Shown: piece by piece, positions 1-9,051 of the stretch
Layout: each line of letters opens with the position of its first letter
Numbering within the stretch: the stretch's first letter is position 1
Assembly (NCBI RefSeq): GCF_000331225.1
Contig: NZ_ANFY01000007.1
Span: 186,001 to 250,000 of the forward strand
DNA length: 64,000 nucleotides
DNA from: Sandarakinorhabdus sp. AAP62
GTDB lineage: Bacteria; Pseudomonadota; Alphaproteobacteria; Sphingomonadales; Sphingomonadaceae
Direction: 5' to 3'
Notes under the pieces: generated by a model
What the model was told of the DNA's origin: nothing
What the model saw: only the letters and a program-made list of their open reading frames with translations
The model's database searches: none
Made by a program: the position numbers and the translations under genes

Positions 1-987
1 GGCGCCGTGCCAGAAACCGCCCAGCAGCATGGTGATCATCAGGTTTCGGCAGATGAACCACACACCACCCCGGTTGCCGCCGAGGCTGATGTAGAGATAG
101 TCGCGCAGCCAGCTCGACAGCGAGATATGCCAACGCCGCCAGAATTCCTGCAAGGATGCCGCACGATAGGGCTGATCGAAATTGCGCGGGAAGCGATAGC
201 CGAGCAGCGCCGCCAACCCCACCGCCATGTCGGAATAGGCCGAAAAATCGCAGTAGATCTGCACGGCATAGCCATAAGCCCCCAGCGCCAGATCAGGGCC
301 GCTGTGGGCGGCGGGATCAAAGAAGGTCTTGTCCACCAGCCCCGTCGCCAGTTCGCTGGCGATCACTGCTTTCTTGAACAGGCCCCAGCAGATCAGGATC
401 AGCGCGGTTGCCACCATGCCGCGCGTCAGCTTCGGCACGGATTGGAACTGCGGCACCAGATGGCTGGCGCGCACGATCGGCCCGGCGACGAGGTGGGGGA
501 AAAAGCTCATCAGCAGCGTGAGGTCGAGGAAGCTTGCCGGCGCCGTCTGGCGGCGGGCGATGTCGATGAGGTAGCTCATGCCCTGGAAGGTGAAGAAACT
601 GATGCCAACCGGCAGGATGATTTCCAACACCGGCAGATCGCGACCCCAGCCGGCGCGGGCAAGGATGGGTGCCAGTTGTTCGAGGAAGAAACCGAAATAT
701 TTGAAGGTGCCAAGAATGGCCAGGTTGGCGGCAACGCCGACGCCCAGCCATGGCTGTGCACTGCGATCATCGTCCAGCCGGGTCTGAATGGCGCGGGCAC
801 AGCCCCAGTTGATCGCGGCCGAGGCGATAAGCAACGCCACGAAGCGCCAATCCCAGAAGCCGTAGAACACCCAGCTGGCCAGCAGCAGGATGATCTTGCG
901 CCATTCGTTTGACGCCAGCCCGACCGTCCAGACGAGGAGCAGGACGGGCAGGAAGAACAGGCCGAAATCCAGCGTGGGGAACAGCAT
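1..987 (-). CDS. MBOAT-family O-acyltransferase (AlgI-like), 3' end cut by window edge
   Basis: Membrane-bound O-acyltransferase of the AlgI/DltB type, which moves acyl (usually acetyl) groups across the inner membrane onto an exported polysaccharide. The visible 329 residues start MLFPTLDFGLFFLPVLLL, are strongly hydrophobic, and contain the family signatures FWRRWHISLSSWLRDYLYI (with the invariant His) and, at the very edge, GGFWHGA. Full-length AlgI proteins are about 460-520 aa, so roughly the last third lies outside the window. The ATG (985-987) overlaps the TGA of the upstream SGNH gene as ATGA, so the two are translationally coupled. With two SGNH proteins in the same operon this looks like an extracellular glycan or lipid O-acetylation module; the substrate is not determinable here. 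Confidence 0.9.
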   Translation of the reverse strand, partial: MLFPTLDFGLFFLPVLLLVWTVGLASNEWRKIILLLASWVFYGFWDWRFVALLIASAAINWGCARAIQTRLDDDRSAQPWLGVGVAANLAILGTFKYFGFFLEQLAPILARAGWGRDLPVLEIILPVGISFFTFQGMSYLIDIARRQTAPASFLDLTLLMSFFPHLVAGPIVRASHLVPQFQSVPKLTRGMVATALILICWGLFKKAVIASELATGLVDKTFFDPAAHSGPDLALGAYGYAVQIYCDFSAYSDMAVGLAALLGYRFPRNFDQPYRAASLQEFWRRWHISLSSWLRDYLYISLGGNRGGVWFICRNLMITMLLGGFWHGA

Positions 988-2312
988 CAGGGGGCGCTCG
1001 CCGCGCGCGCGGCATCCAGATCGGCGAGCAGCAGCCGTGCCACTTCGGCGCCGCCAGCGGCGGAATAATGGATGAAATCCGGGCCCATCAGGCCGGTCTG
1101 CATCCAGCGCACGGCGGCGCAGGCGCCGCCCTGCCGCGCCCGCCAATCCCAGAAGGCGATGCCCAGATCCTGCGCCACCCTACGCTGCACATCGCTGGCA
1201 GCAGCAAGCGCGGGCGGATTGAACAGCGGCAGCCCGCGCCGCACCGGCCGCGGCATCGGGCCCGACAATGTCACCGGATCAGACGCCAGCGTGCCGCCTT
1301 CATCAATCCACAGCGGGATCTCGATCCCGTCCACTGGCAGGCGGCTGGGGGCGGCAAGGATGCTGCGGTTGCAATCAGGCGCTGGCCCGGCCGCGCCGCC
1401 CACCACATTGTTGCGCAATTCGGTATTGCGGCTGGCCGCATCAGGCGGGCCGATCATCAGGATCGGCACCGGGCCGGCCATCCGGCGAATACGCGCCACC
1501 TGTTCGCGGATCTGGCTCTCCAGCCGCGCGGCATCGAAAAAGGGCGCAAAGCCTTCGTTGGTACCAAAGGCGAGGATGACGAGATCGGCCGGCAGCGCCT
1601 GGAACTGGGCCGCCATGGTGGCCTCGTCGGCGCGGCCCAGGAACTGCAATTGACTGCCCGGCACACCCAGATTGGAGACGATCACCCCCTGCGGCCGCTC
1701 CAGCCACCAGCCGGTGACGATGGCTTCGCCCGCCAGCAGTTCGAGCCGGGCGCTGCCCGTGGCAACCGGGACGGCGAAGCGCCGGCATTGCGGCCCGTCG
1801 GTTTCGGCGGTGAAGTCCACTTCCTGCGTGTCGGCGCCAAGGGTGAGCGACAGGCGCGGGCCGGCGGGGCCAGCGGCGACGCACAGGCCAAAGGCAGTGA
1901 AGGCCGAATCGGCGGCCAGCGACAGGGCGGCTCCGGGCGACTGGCTGCTGACCGTATAGCCGGTGATGCCGCGCGGTGGCCAGGCATCGGCCGCATTGCT
2001 GCCGAACAGGCCGCGCGCACGCCAGGCGCCAGAAACGGCCACGGCCACACCGCGGGTGCGCACGCCGGCATGCGGCCGGCCGGCCGGCATCAGGCCGCGC
2101 CCGCCATCGCCCAGCCGCGCCTGCAGCGTATCGCGCAGGGCGCTGGTGATGGCATCGCCGGCGGTGTGGGAATCGCCGATCTGGACAATGTGCACCGGGC
2201 GCGTTGTGGGCATTTGTGCGGCCGTCAGCGGCACGCCGGCCAGGAATTCGGCCCCGCACAAGGCGGCAAGGCAGGGCGCCGCCGCCAGCGTCAAGGCCGC
2301 CAGCGCTGCCAT
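987..2312 (-). CDS. SGNH/GDSL-type hydrolase or acetyl-transfer partner
   Basis: 441-aa exported protein. A hydrophobic N-terminus (MAALAALTLAAAPCLAAL) serves as a signal peptide or anchor. The SGNH block I motif VQIGDSHTAGD is near residue 44, block III-like AFGTNE is in the second half, and the C-terminal catalytic Asp/His block is DFIHYSAAGG. SGNH proteins next to MBOAT proteins commonly take the acyl group and place it on a sugar, as AlgX/AlgJ and PatB do; that role is inferred from context. Both ends overlap neighbours by ATGA, giving a tight three-gene operon (2312..3451, this gene, the MBOAT gene). Confidence 0.85.
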   Translation of the reverse strand: MAALAALTLAAAPCLAALCGAEFLAGVPLTAAQMPTTRPVHIVQIGDSHTAGDAITSALRDTLQARLGDGGRGLMPAGRPHAGVRTRGVAVAVSGAWRARGLFGSNAADAWPPRGITGYTVSSQSPGAALSLAADSAFTAFGLCVAAGPAGPRLSLTLGADTQEVDFTAETDGPQCRRFAVPVATGSARLELLAGEAIVTGWWLERPQGVIVSNLGVPGSQLQFLGRADEATMAAQFQALPADLVILAFGTNEGFAPFFDAARLESQIREQVARIRRMAGPVPILMIGPPDAASRNTELRNNVVGGAAGPAPDCNRSILAAPSRLPVDGIEIPLWIDEGGTLASDPVTLSGPMPRPVRRGLPLFNPPALAAASDVQRRVAQDLGIAFWDWRARQGGACAAVRWMQTGLMGPDFIHYSAAGGAEVARLLLADLDAARAASAP

Positions 2313-3451
2313 CAGAGCCGGGGTTCCGCCGGTTCGGCTTGCGGCGGTTGTGGCGGCGTCTGGGCTGCCGGCGGCAGCAACTGCGTGGGCGCTGAGGGCG
2401 TATCCGTTGCCGGCGCTGCCTCGGCCGGGACCGATGCCGGCGGCTCTGCCGGCGGTGGGGCTTCCGGCTCTGCGGCGAGCGCCGGCTCGACACTGGTCGC
2501 CTCAGCTGCCGGTTCGGCCTGCAGCGGCGCGGGCGGCGGCACCAGATCGGGCGTCACCGGCTTGCCAGCGCGCGCTGCCTGCCCCCAGGCCCGCAGTCGC
2601 GTCGCCAGCGCCGCCGTGAGCAGACGATAGCCCTTCATGCTCATGTGGATGCCATCGCCGGCCCGCACCAGATAGGGCACGCCGTCCGGCCCGGGCAGAT
2701 GCGAGGCATAGCGGCCATTGCCATCGACGGCCGCACGGCTGGTATCGATGAAGGGCACGCCCAGTTCGGCCATCAGTTCGGCATAGAAGGCGTTCAGGCC
2801 CTGTACCTGCGCCTGATAGCGGGCGTCGCGCATCACCGGCAGGCCCACCCACACGACGCTGGCACCCTGGCCGCGCAGCAGATCGATATAGCGGGTGATG
2901 CGGGCGGCAATTTCGGTGCGCCAGCGCGACGAAAGCAGCGGCGCGACCTTGCCGCCGACATAAATGCCCTGGGTATCGTTGGCGCCAAAGCTGATCACCG
3001 CCACGTCCACCGGCCCTTCGGCCAGCGTGGCCGCCAGCCGCTCTTCCAGATTGGCCTGGGAATAGCGGGTGAAGCCGGTGGCCTGTTCGGAATAGCGCAG
3101 CACCTGAAAGGCTTCGCGGCGCGGCAACTGGCCATAGAGCGCTGCCCAGAGGCCATCGCCAAAACTGTCGCCAAACACGCCGATACGATAGGGGCGCTGT
3201 TCGGCTACGGCGCGGGCAAGGCCGGCCGGCACGTCGGCGGCGGCCGCCACGGCTTGCGGCAGACCATCGCTGTCCACCGCCTGCGCGGGAGCGGCGCCAG
3301 CAATCGCCATCGGCGCGCCATCGCCCAGCAGCGATTGCAGCTGCGGTGCAAAGGCGAGGCCAATGGCGATGCCCGCCGCCACGCCGCAGAACAGCACGGC
3401 GGCACGGTCAATCAACAGGAAGGCCGGCGAGGGAGAAGCAGGTTCTGACAT
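2312..3451 (-). CDS. SGNH-fold protein (DUF459-like), membrane anchored
   Basis: 379-aa protein with one N-terminal hydrophobic segment (about residues 14-35) and then a periplasmic SGNH domain: block I VFGDSFGDGLW, block III-like VISFGANDTQG, and C-terminal GDGIHMSMKGYRLL holding the Asp/His pair. The C-terminal 80 residues are a Pro/Ala/Glu-rich low-complexity tail. The domain resembles the DUF459 branch of SGNH proteins. It is first in a coupled operon with a second SGNH protein and an MBOAT acyltransferase, so a role in exopolysaccharide or cell-envelope O-acylation is the best inference. No promoter was identified in the 45 bp separating it from the preceding gene. Confidence 0.82.
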   Translation of the reverse strand: MSEPASPSPAFLLIDRAAVLFCGVAAGIAIGLAFAPQLQSLLGDGAPMAIAGAAPAQAVDSDGLPQAVAAAADVPAGLARAVAEQRPYRIGVFGDSFGDGLWAALYGQLPRREAFQVLRYSEQATGFTRYSQANLEERLAATLAEGPVDVAVISFGANDTQGIYVGGKVAPLLSSRWRTEIAARITRYIDLLRGQGASVVWVGLPVMRDARYQAQVQGLNAFYAELMAELGVPFIDTSRAAVDGNGRYASHLPGPDGVPYLVRAGDGIHMSMKGYRLLTAALATRLRAWGQAARAGKPVTPDLVPPPAPLQAEPAAEATSVEPALAAEPEAPPPAEPPASVPAEAAPATDTPSAPTQLLPPAAQTPPQPPQAEPAEPRL

Positions 3452-3496
3452 GATGTGCGCCGGGCTGAACCACAGCCCGTGCCCAGGTGCAAGGCT

Positions 3497-4582
3497 TCAG
3501 CCGCCGGTGAGCGGCGAAGAACGGCCCAACCGCGCCAGCCGCACCTTGAGCAGCGCCATGCCGACCACGGTCAACGGCACAGCCAGGATGACGCCCAGCG
3601 GTCCCAGCAGCGTGCCGGCAGCAATCAGGCTGAAGATGGTGAGCACCGGTGGCAGATCGCCGAAGGTACTTTGCGCGATCGGCATTACCACATTGCCCTG
3701 CAGCTGCTGCACCACCACCAGCGCAATGATGGTGAAGATGCCGGTATCGGGCCCGACGCCGAAACCCAGGATCACGGTGGGAATCGCCACCAGAACGACA
3801 CCCAGATAGGGCACGAATTCACACAGGCCCGCAACCAGCCCGATCGCCAGCGGCGACGGCAGCCCCACCAGCCACAGGCCCAGCGACGTGCCAACTGCCA
3901 CGAACGCCATGCCGATGGCCTGCCCCTTCAGCCAGGCGGTGAGCGAACTGCGAACCGCCGCCACGGTTTCACTGGCCCGGGCGCGGCCTTCGGCTGGCAG
4001 CATGGCGATCAGCCCATCGACATAGAGCCGCGGCTGCGCTGCCAGATAGAGAGCCGCCACCAGCACCACGGCCAGCCCGGTGATGGCTGAACCGATGTTG
4101 GCCAGCGTCGCCTGCACCAGGCCTACCACCTGCTCCATCTTCGGCGCATAATTGTTGAGCTGGGAGATGAGGTCGTTGCCGATGGCATAGCTGCGCACCC
4201 AGGCCTCCACCTGCGCCAGTGCCGCCGGGAAGCGCTGCGACAGGATGATGAACTGTTCCACCATCATGGTGCCGAACAGGCCGAAGATCACGGCCAGCGC
4301 CGCCACCGGGATCAGCACGGCCGCCGCAATGGCCAGCGCAAACGGCAGCCGCAGCCAACGCTGCAACACGCCGGCAAAATCGCTGAGCATCAGCCCAACC
4401 AGCGCACTGGCGAACAGCACCAGCACCAATTGATGCAATTCCCAGACCACCACGGCCACCGCAATGCCGGCCATCACCGCCAGCGTGCGGCGGAACCAGC
4501 GGCCGCTGTCATCCGGCTTGTGATCGTGCGGCGGCACATGGTGCAGCCCATGCGGTTCGGGCGGAAGATCAGGCTTCGTCAT
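3497..4582 (-). CDS. AI-2E family transporter / PerM-like permease
   Basis: Multi-pass inner-membrane protein of the AI-2E transporter (PerM/TqsA/YtvI) superfamily, about 361 aa with 7-8 predicted helices. Family features are the N-terminal pair of helices (RRTLAVMAGIAVAVVVW), a central soluble loop, the conserved C-terminal stretch IALVVVQQLQGNVVMPI, and GVILAVPLTVVGMALL. Members export autoinducer-2 or act as Na+/H+ antiporters, so the substrate is uncertain. The start is placed at ATG 4582 (MTKPDLP); in-frame ATGs 12 and 48 nt upstream are alternatives. Not obviously co-functional with its neighbours. Confidence 0.85.
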   Translation of the reverse strand: MTKPDLPPEPHGLHHVPPHDHKPDDSGRWFRRTLAVMAGIAVAVVVWELHQLVLVLFASALVGLMLSDFAGVLQRWLRLPFALAIAAAVLIPVAALAVIFGLFGTMMVEQFIILSQRFPAALAQVEAWVRSYAIGNDLISQLNNYAPKMEQVVGLVQATLANIGSAITGLAVVLVAALYLAAQPRLYVDGLIAMLPAEGRARASETVAAVRSSLTAWLKGQAIGMAFVAVGTSLGLWLVGLPSPLAIGLVAGLCEFVPYLGVVLVAIPTVILGFGVGPDTGIFTIIALVVVQQLQGNVVMPIAQSTFGDLPPVLTIFSLIAAGTLLGPLGVILAVPLTVVGMALLKVRLARLGRSSPLTGG

Positions 4583-4648
4583 GTCCCCCACCATGCAGCG
4601 CCGCGGCCGCGCTGCCAAGCGCTGCTGCATGCCGGAGCCGGAGTGGCT

Positions 4649-5896
4649 TCAGAGGCCCATTTCACCTGCCGCCGCCCGGATGCGGCCCTGCACAGCGGCA
4701 TCGCCGGCAAAGGCGGCCAGCGCCTGATCGCGGGCCGTGCGGGCCGCTGCGGCATCGCCCAGCACCTGGCGGGCGCGCATCAGGCGCAGCCAGCCGGCTT
4801 CATCCCGGGGATTGGCCTTCAGCTTTTCGGCCAGGCCATCGACCATGCCGCGAATCATCTGCTGGCGATCCGCCGGGTTCATCGCCTGGGCGGCCTGCAC
4901 CTGTTCGCGGCTGGGGCTGGGCATCACGCCAGCCGGTGCGGCGGCATTGGCGGCAGCGGCAGCGGCCACCGGCGGCGGCAGGCCGGGCACGGCGGCATTG
5001 CCCACCGGCTGGGTGGCGGCCAGCCGGGCGCTGATATCGATGCCGGCGGCCTGCGCGGTCTGCTGAATCACTTGCTTCAGCTGCGGGAGCCAGGGCGCAT
5101 CGGCGGGCGAATCGGCCACCAGGCGCAGCATGTCCTCGATGGCGCCCTTGCGGTCACCCTGTTCGGCCTTGCGCACGGCCAGGAAATAGCGGGCGCGGGC
5201 ATCGGCGCCGTCCTGTGCGGCGGCCTTTTCGAAGGCAGCCGCAGCCGCCGGCGTGATCTGGCCACCGGCTTCCTGCACCAGCGCCTCGCCATAGGCAGAC
5301 TGAAAGCCTTCACCATCGGGTTTCAGCGCAATGGCGCGGGCATAGGCCTTGACGGCATCGGCATAGCGGCCGGTCTGGAAATAGCTCCAGCCCAGCATGC
5401 GCCAGCCTTCGGGGTCGCTGCCATTGGCCTGCACCTTCTGTTCGAGGCCGGCGATCAACTGGTTCACTTCACCTTGCGCGGCGGCTTCCTGCGCTGGCGC
5501 CGCAGCGGGCGCTGCAGCAGGCGCGGGCGCCGCACCAGCAGCCAGTTTTGGCTGTCCCATGCTGGCATAAAGTGCGGCAGCAGCAACCGCGACCATCGCG
5601 GCCAGGCCCAGCGCCAGCCCGGTCAGCGATTTCTGGCCCATGGTGCGGTCAAGCTCAGCCGGGATATGGCCGGCGGCGAGCAGGCGGCGGCGAAGTTCGT
5701 TGCGCAGGCCTTCGGCTTCGCCGGGCTGGATCGCACCGGCCGCCAGTTGCACATCGATATCGGCGAGCTGGTCCTTCAGCACGGCGATGGTGGCCGCGCG
5801 GGCGTCCACCCGGGCTTCATGGCGACGCACCAGCGGAATGGTGAGCCAGGCAGCGGCCAGCGCCGTGAGCGCAGTGAGGATGATCCAGAGCGTCAT
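4649..5896 (-). CDS. ccmI: Cytochrome c biogenesis protein CcmI
   Basis: Apocytochrome c chaperone of System I maturation. It begins MTLWIILTALTALAAAWLTI, a first transmembrane helix, followed by a Leu-zipper-like cytoplasmic loop (LKDQLADIDVQLAAGAIQ), a second helix near residue 105, and a periplasmic TPR region with Asp-Pro-Glu-Gly-Trp repeat features that binds apocytochrome tails. It has 415 aa. The ATG at 5896 lies 7 nt after ccmH and is the only start that places the membrane helix at the N-terminus; upstream in-frame codons would add a non-hydrophobic extension. Last gene of the ccmF-G-H-I operon. Confidence 0.92.
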   Translation of the reverse strand: MTLWIILTALTALAAAWLTIPLVRRHEARVDARAATIAVLKDQLADIDVQLAAGAIQPGEAEGLRNELRRRLLAAGHIPAELDRTMGQKSLTGLALGLAAMVAVAAAALYASMGQPKLAAGAAPAPAAAPAAAPAQEAAAQGEVNQLIAGLEQKVQANGSDPEGWRMLGWSYFQTGRYADAVKAYARAIALKPDGEGFQSAYGEALVQEAGGQITPAAAAAFEKAAAQDGADARARYFLAVRKAEQGDRKGAIEDMLRLVADSPADAPWLPQLKQVIQQTAQAAGIDISARLAATQPVGNAAVPGLPPPVAAAAAANAAAPAGVMPSPSREQVQAAQAMNPADRQQMIRGMVDGLAEKLKANPRDEAGWLRLMRARQVLGDAAAARTARDQALAAFAGDAAVQGRIRAAAGEMGL

Positions 5897-5903
5897 GGGG
5901 TTC

Positions 5904-6362
5904 TCAGTTGTCGGAGCCGGCAAGCCGGTCAAGTTCAGCGCGTTCTGCGGCGCTGAGCGGCGCAGCATCCTGGGTCGAGGTCGGCCGGCGGCGCTGCCAG
6001 AAGGCGATGCCGATGCCGCCCAGCAGCAGCACCGCAAACGGCCCCAACCACAGCAGCAGCGTGTCGCCTTCCACGGGCGGCTTCAGCAGCACGAAATTGC
6101 CATAGCGGGCAACGACATAATCCCGCACCTCGGCATCGGATTTGCCGGCGGCGATCTGTTCGCGCACCAGCACGCGCAGATCGCGGGCCAGCGGCGCATC
6201 GCTGTCGTCGATGGATTGATTCTGGCAAACAACGCAGCGCAGATCCTTGGAAATCGCCCGCGCGCGGCTTTCCTGGGCGGCATCGGGCAGCATTTCATCG
6301 GGCATGACAGCGGCCACCGGCGAGGCGGCCAGCAGCGCAAGAAGCATGGCAAGGCGCTTCAT
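5904..6362 (-). CDS. ccmH: Cytochrome c maturation protein CcmH (thiol-reducing)
   Basis: 152-aa membrane-anchored periplasmic oxidoreductase that works with CcmG to keep apocytochrome CxxCH cysteines reduced. The diagnostic motif LRCVVCQNQSIDDSDA (RCxxCQNQSI) follows an N-terminal signal, and a C-terminal transmembrane helix (LLLWLGPFAVLLLGGIGIAF) precedes a short basic tail. The length fits the single-domain CcmH/NrfF/CycL form, with the TPR part being the separate ccmI. Its ATG overlaps the ccmG stop as ATGA. Confidence 0.95.
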   Translation of the reverse strand: MKRLAMLLALLAASPVAAVMPDEMLPDAAQESRARAISKDLRCVVCQNQSIDDSDAPLARDLRVLVREQIAAGKSDAEVRDYVVARYGNFVLLKPPVEGDTLLLWLGPFAVLLLGGIGIAFWQRRRPTSTQDAAPLSAAERAELDRLAGSDN

Positions 6363-6892
6363 GCTTCGGCCCGCAGTTGCTGCATCAGCGGCTTGATCTG
6401 CTGTTCCCAGATTTCCGGGCTGATCGGGCCGATCTGCTTGAAGCGGACCCGGCCCTTCTTATCGACCACGAACGTCTCGGGCGCGCCGGTCACGCCCAGA
6501 TCGATGGCGGTGCGGCCGGGGAAATCACTGCCCATGCCCGAATAGGGATCGCCATAGCGGGCGAGGAAGGCGCGGCTGTCTTCCGGCTTGTCCTTCCAGG
6601 CGATGCCATAGACGGGGAAGCCTTCCTTCGCGATGCGTTCCAGCACGGGGTGTTCCTGCGGGCAGGCGGCGCACCAGCTGGCCCACACGTTGAGCAGCCG
6701 CGGCTCGCCCCTGAAGCTGGCGCTGGCGAGGCCGGGCCCGCCTTCCACGATGCCGGGCAAGGCGAATTCGGGCAGCGGTCGGTCGATCAGTTGGCTCGGC
6801 AGTTCCTTCGGGTCCTGCGTCAGGCCAAAGCCCAGGAAGGCGGCCAGCCCGGCAAAGACGAGGATCGGCAGGATGAACAGCAGGCGTTTCAT
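6359..6892 (-). CDS. ccmG: Thiol:disulfide interchange protein CcmG/DsbE
   Basis: 177-aa thioredoxin-fold protein tethered by an N-terminal helix (MKRLLFILPILVFAGLAAFL). The active site is NVWASWCAACPQEHPVL (WCxxC), the acidic GIAWKDKPEDSRAFL region typical of CcmG follows, and the cis-Pro loop is GVTGAPETFVVD. It supplies reductant to CcmH for haem attachment. It sits 9 nt after ccmF and overlaps ccmH by 4 nt. Confidence 0.95.
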   Translation of the reverse strand: MKRLLFILPILVFAGLAAFLGFGLTQDPKELPSQLIDRPLPEFALPGIVEGGPGLASASFRGEPRLLNVWASWCAACPQEHPVLERIAKEGFPVYGIAWKDKPEDSRAFLARYGDPYSGMGSDFPGRTAIDLGVTGAPETFVVDKKGRVRFKQIGPISPEIWEQQIKPLMQQLRAEA

Positions 6893-6901
6893 GGGCCGAA
6901 C

Positions 6902-8887
6902 TTATTCCGCCGGAACCAGCGTGGGCGCAAGAGGTGAGCGCAGCTGCGGCGCTCCGATGCGGAAGCGGCGATCCGCGAGGCTGGCGCAACCGCCCATCGC
7001 CATCAGCAGGCCGCCAAACCAGATCCAGCCGACCAGCGGGTGCCAGTAGATGCGCACCACCAGGCCCTGCCCGCGCGCATCCTGCTGCACATCACCGATG
7101 GCAACATATTGATTGCCCAGCAGCGACACGCCGATACCGGCTTCCGTCGTCTGATTGCCCGACACGGTGTAAAGCCGGCGTTCGGAGATCAGCAGGCCTT
7201 CCCTGCCATTCTGGGCCACGGTGAAGCGGGCACGCAGGGCACGATAATTGGCGCCGTCCACTTCTTCGGCGCCCAGCATCTTCACGCTCACCGGCCCGGC
7301 CACGGCCGTCTCGCCGGGGCGCATGACCAGGATCTTCTCGGCAGCAAAGCTGGTCATCGACGCGATGCCGGCGGTGGTGAAGCCCAGGCCAGCATGGGCA
7401 AGCACCAGGCCAATGGTGGCGGCCGGCGTGGTCCGCACCAGCCGGAGCGAAAAGCCACCGGCGCCCCACCAGCGGCGCACCAATACCAGCACGGCTCCCA
7501 GCACCAGCCAGGCCCCCAACGCGAGGCCGAGCGCTGCCACCACCTGCTGCCAGCCGAAGGCCAGCACCAATGCCGCCAGCAGCGCGGCCACGATGGCGGT
7601 GGGCACCAGCAGTTTCCTGCCCAGCGTGGCCAGATCATCGCGCTTCCACGCCAGCATCGGCCCGATGGTGACCAGCAGCAGCAACGGCGTCGCCAGCGGC
7701 ACGAAGACCAGGTTGTAATAAGGCGGGCCCACCGAAATCTTGTTGGCGGGCGACACGGCTTCCATGATTACCGGATAGAAAGTGCCCAGGAACACCACGG
7801 CAGTGAGCGCCATCAGCAGCAGATTGTTCATGGTCAGTCCCGATTCGCGGCTGACGCTGCCGAACAGGGCGCCGGATTTCAGCATCGGTGCGCGCGCCGC
7901 AAACATCGCCAGCGCGGTGCCGGTGGCGCCGATGATCATGGCCAGAATGAACACGCCGCGTTCCGGATCGACCGCGAAGGCATGGACCGAAGTGAGAATG
8001 CCGGAGCGGACGAGGAAGGTGCCGATCAGGCTGAGCGAGAAGGCCATGATGGCGAGCAGGATGGTCCAACCCGCCAGGCTGCCGCGCTTTTCGGTGACGA
8101 TCGCCGAATGCAGCAGTGCCGTGCCGATCAGCCACGGCATGAAGCTGGCGTTTTCCACCGGATCCCAGAACCACCAGCCGCCCCAGCCCAATTCATAATA
8201 GGCCCAGAAACTGCCCAGGGTGATGCCGATGGTGAGCGGGATCCACGCCGCCAGCACCCATGGCCGCATCCAGCGCGCCCAGGCCGGATCGGCGCGGCCT
8301 TCCAGCAGCGCCGCCACGGCAAAGCTGAAGGTGACGGAAAAGCCGACATAGCCGAGGTAAAGCAGCGGCGGATGGAAGACGAGGCCGGGATCCTGCAGCA
8401 ACGGGTTGAGTTCGGCGCCATCCAGCGGCACCGGGAACAGGCGCTCGAACGGGTTGGAGGTGAAGAGCGCGAAGGCCAGGAAGGCCACGCTGATCATCGC
8501 CTGAATGCTCAAGATTCGGGCCTGCAGCGTGGCCCGCAGATTATCGCCGAATTTCGCGATGCCGGCGCCATAGACGGACAATACCAGCACCCACAGCAGC
8601 ATCGATCCTTCGTGATTGCCCCAGGTTGCGGCCAGCCGGTAGGGCAGGGGCTGCGAAAGGGCGCTGTGATTGGCGACCAGCTTGACCGAGAAATCGGCCT
8701 GGCCGAACAATGTCATCAGGCTGCCAAAGCTGATGGCGATCAGCAACGCCTGCAGGCTTGCCGCGCTGCGCCCAAACGCCATCAGCGCCGCATCACCGCG
8801 GATGGCGCCCAGCATCGGCAGCACAGATTGTGCAATCGCCACCAGCAGGGTGAGGATCAGGGCGAAATGGCCGATTTCGGCAAGCAT
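6902..8887 (-). CDS. ccmF: Haem lyase subunit CcmF
   Basis: 661-aa polytopic membrane protein, the core of the System I haem lyase. The WWD haem-handling signature appears as ELGWGGWWFWDPVENASFMP, with flanking conserved segments ATWGNHEGSMLLWVLV and FHPPLLYLGYVGFSVTFSFA. The start is set at ATG 8887 (MLAEIGHFALIL), the usual CcmF beginning, with a GGAGA Shine-Dalgarno 10 nt upstream; a longer in-frame reading lacks family support. First gene of ccmF-G-H-I. ccmE, often directly upstream of ccmF in alphaproteobacteria, is absent here, and a divergent gene lies upstream instead. Confidence 0.95.
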   Translation of the reverse strand: MLAEIGHFALILTLLVAIAQSVLPMLGAIRGDAALMAFGRSAASLQALLIAISFGSLMTLFGQADFSVKLVANHSALSQPLPYRLAATWGNHEGSMLLWVLVLSVYGAGIAKFGDNLRATLQARILSIQAMISVAFLAFALFTSNPFERLFPVPLDGAELNPLLQDPGLVFHPPLLYLGYVGFSVTFSFAVAALLEGRADPAWARWMRPWVLAAWIPLTIGITLGSFWAYYELGWGGWWFWDPVENASFMPWLIGTALLHSAIVTEKRGSLAGWTILLAIMAFSLSLIGTFLVRSGILTSVHAFAVDPERGVFILAMIIGATGTALAMFAARAPMLKSGALFGSVSRESGLTMNNLLLMALTAVVFLGTFYPVIMEAVSPANKISVGPPYYNLVFVPLATPLLLLVTIGPMLAWKRDDLATLGRKLLVPTAIVAALLAALVLAFGWQQVVAALGLALGAWLVLGAVLVLVRRWWGAGGFSLRLVRTTPAATIGLVLAHAGLGFTTAGIASMTSFAAEKILVMRPGETAVAGPVSVKMLGAEEVDGANYRALRARFTVAQNGREGLLISERRLYTVSGNQTTEAGIGVSLLGNQYVAIGDVQQDARGQGLVVRIYWHPLVGWIWFGGLLMAMGGCASLADRRFRIGAPQLRSPLAPTLVPAE

Positions 8888-8954
8888 TTGCAGGTCGTCT
8901 CCAGCAGTTGGCGGCGGCATAATGGCGAAATAACGCATCTGCCTGCATTCTTGC

Positions 8955-8980
8955 TCTAGCCGATGCGTATCAAGATGCTA
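8955..8980. promoter_or_regulatory. Candidate FNR/CRP-family box between ccmF and the cyclic-nucleotide redox operon
   Basis: The 164-bp divergent region 8888-9051 carries CCGAT-GCGT-ATCAA at 8960-8973, matching 8 of 10 positions of the FNR-type inverted repeat TTGAT-N4-ATCAA. It lies about 85 bp upstream of the plus-strand GTG and about 75 bp upstream of ccmF. No clear -35/-10 pair was recognised. This is a pattern match only; a single site with two mismatches can arise by chance. Confidence 0.25.
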
Positions 8981-9051
8981 GGATTTATCTGGAATCAAAG
9001 CACTGCTACAAGCTTTGTATCGAGGGGCTGACACCGGGGGGCAAGGCCGTT

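Noticed and set aside
7040-8959. 639-codon open frame on the plus strand opposite ccmF
   Set aside because: Composition is His/Gln/Arg/Gly-rich with no domain; it is antisense to a clear CcmF. High GC makes such shadow frames common across this window (also about 909-2630, 24391-26331, 48761-50869 and 61533-63401).
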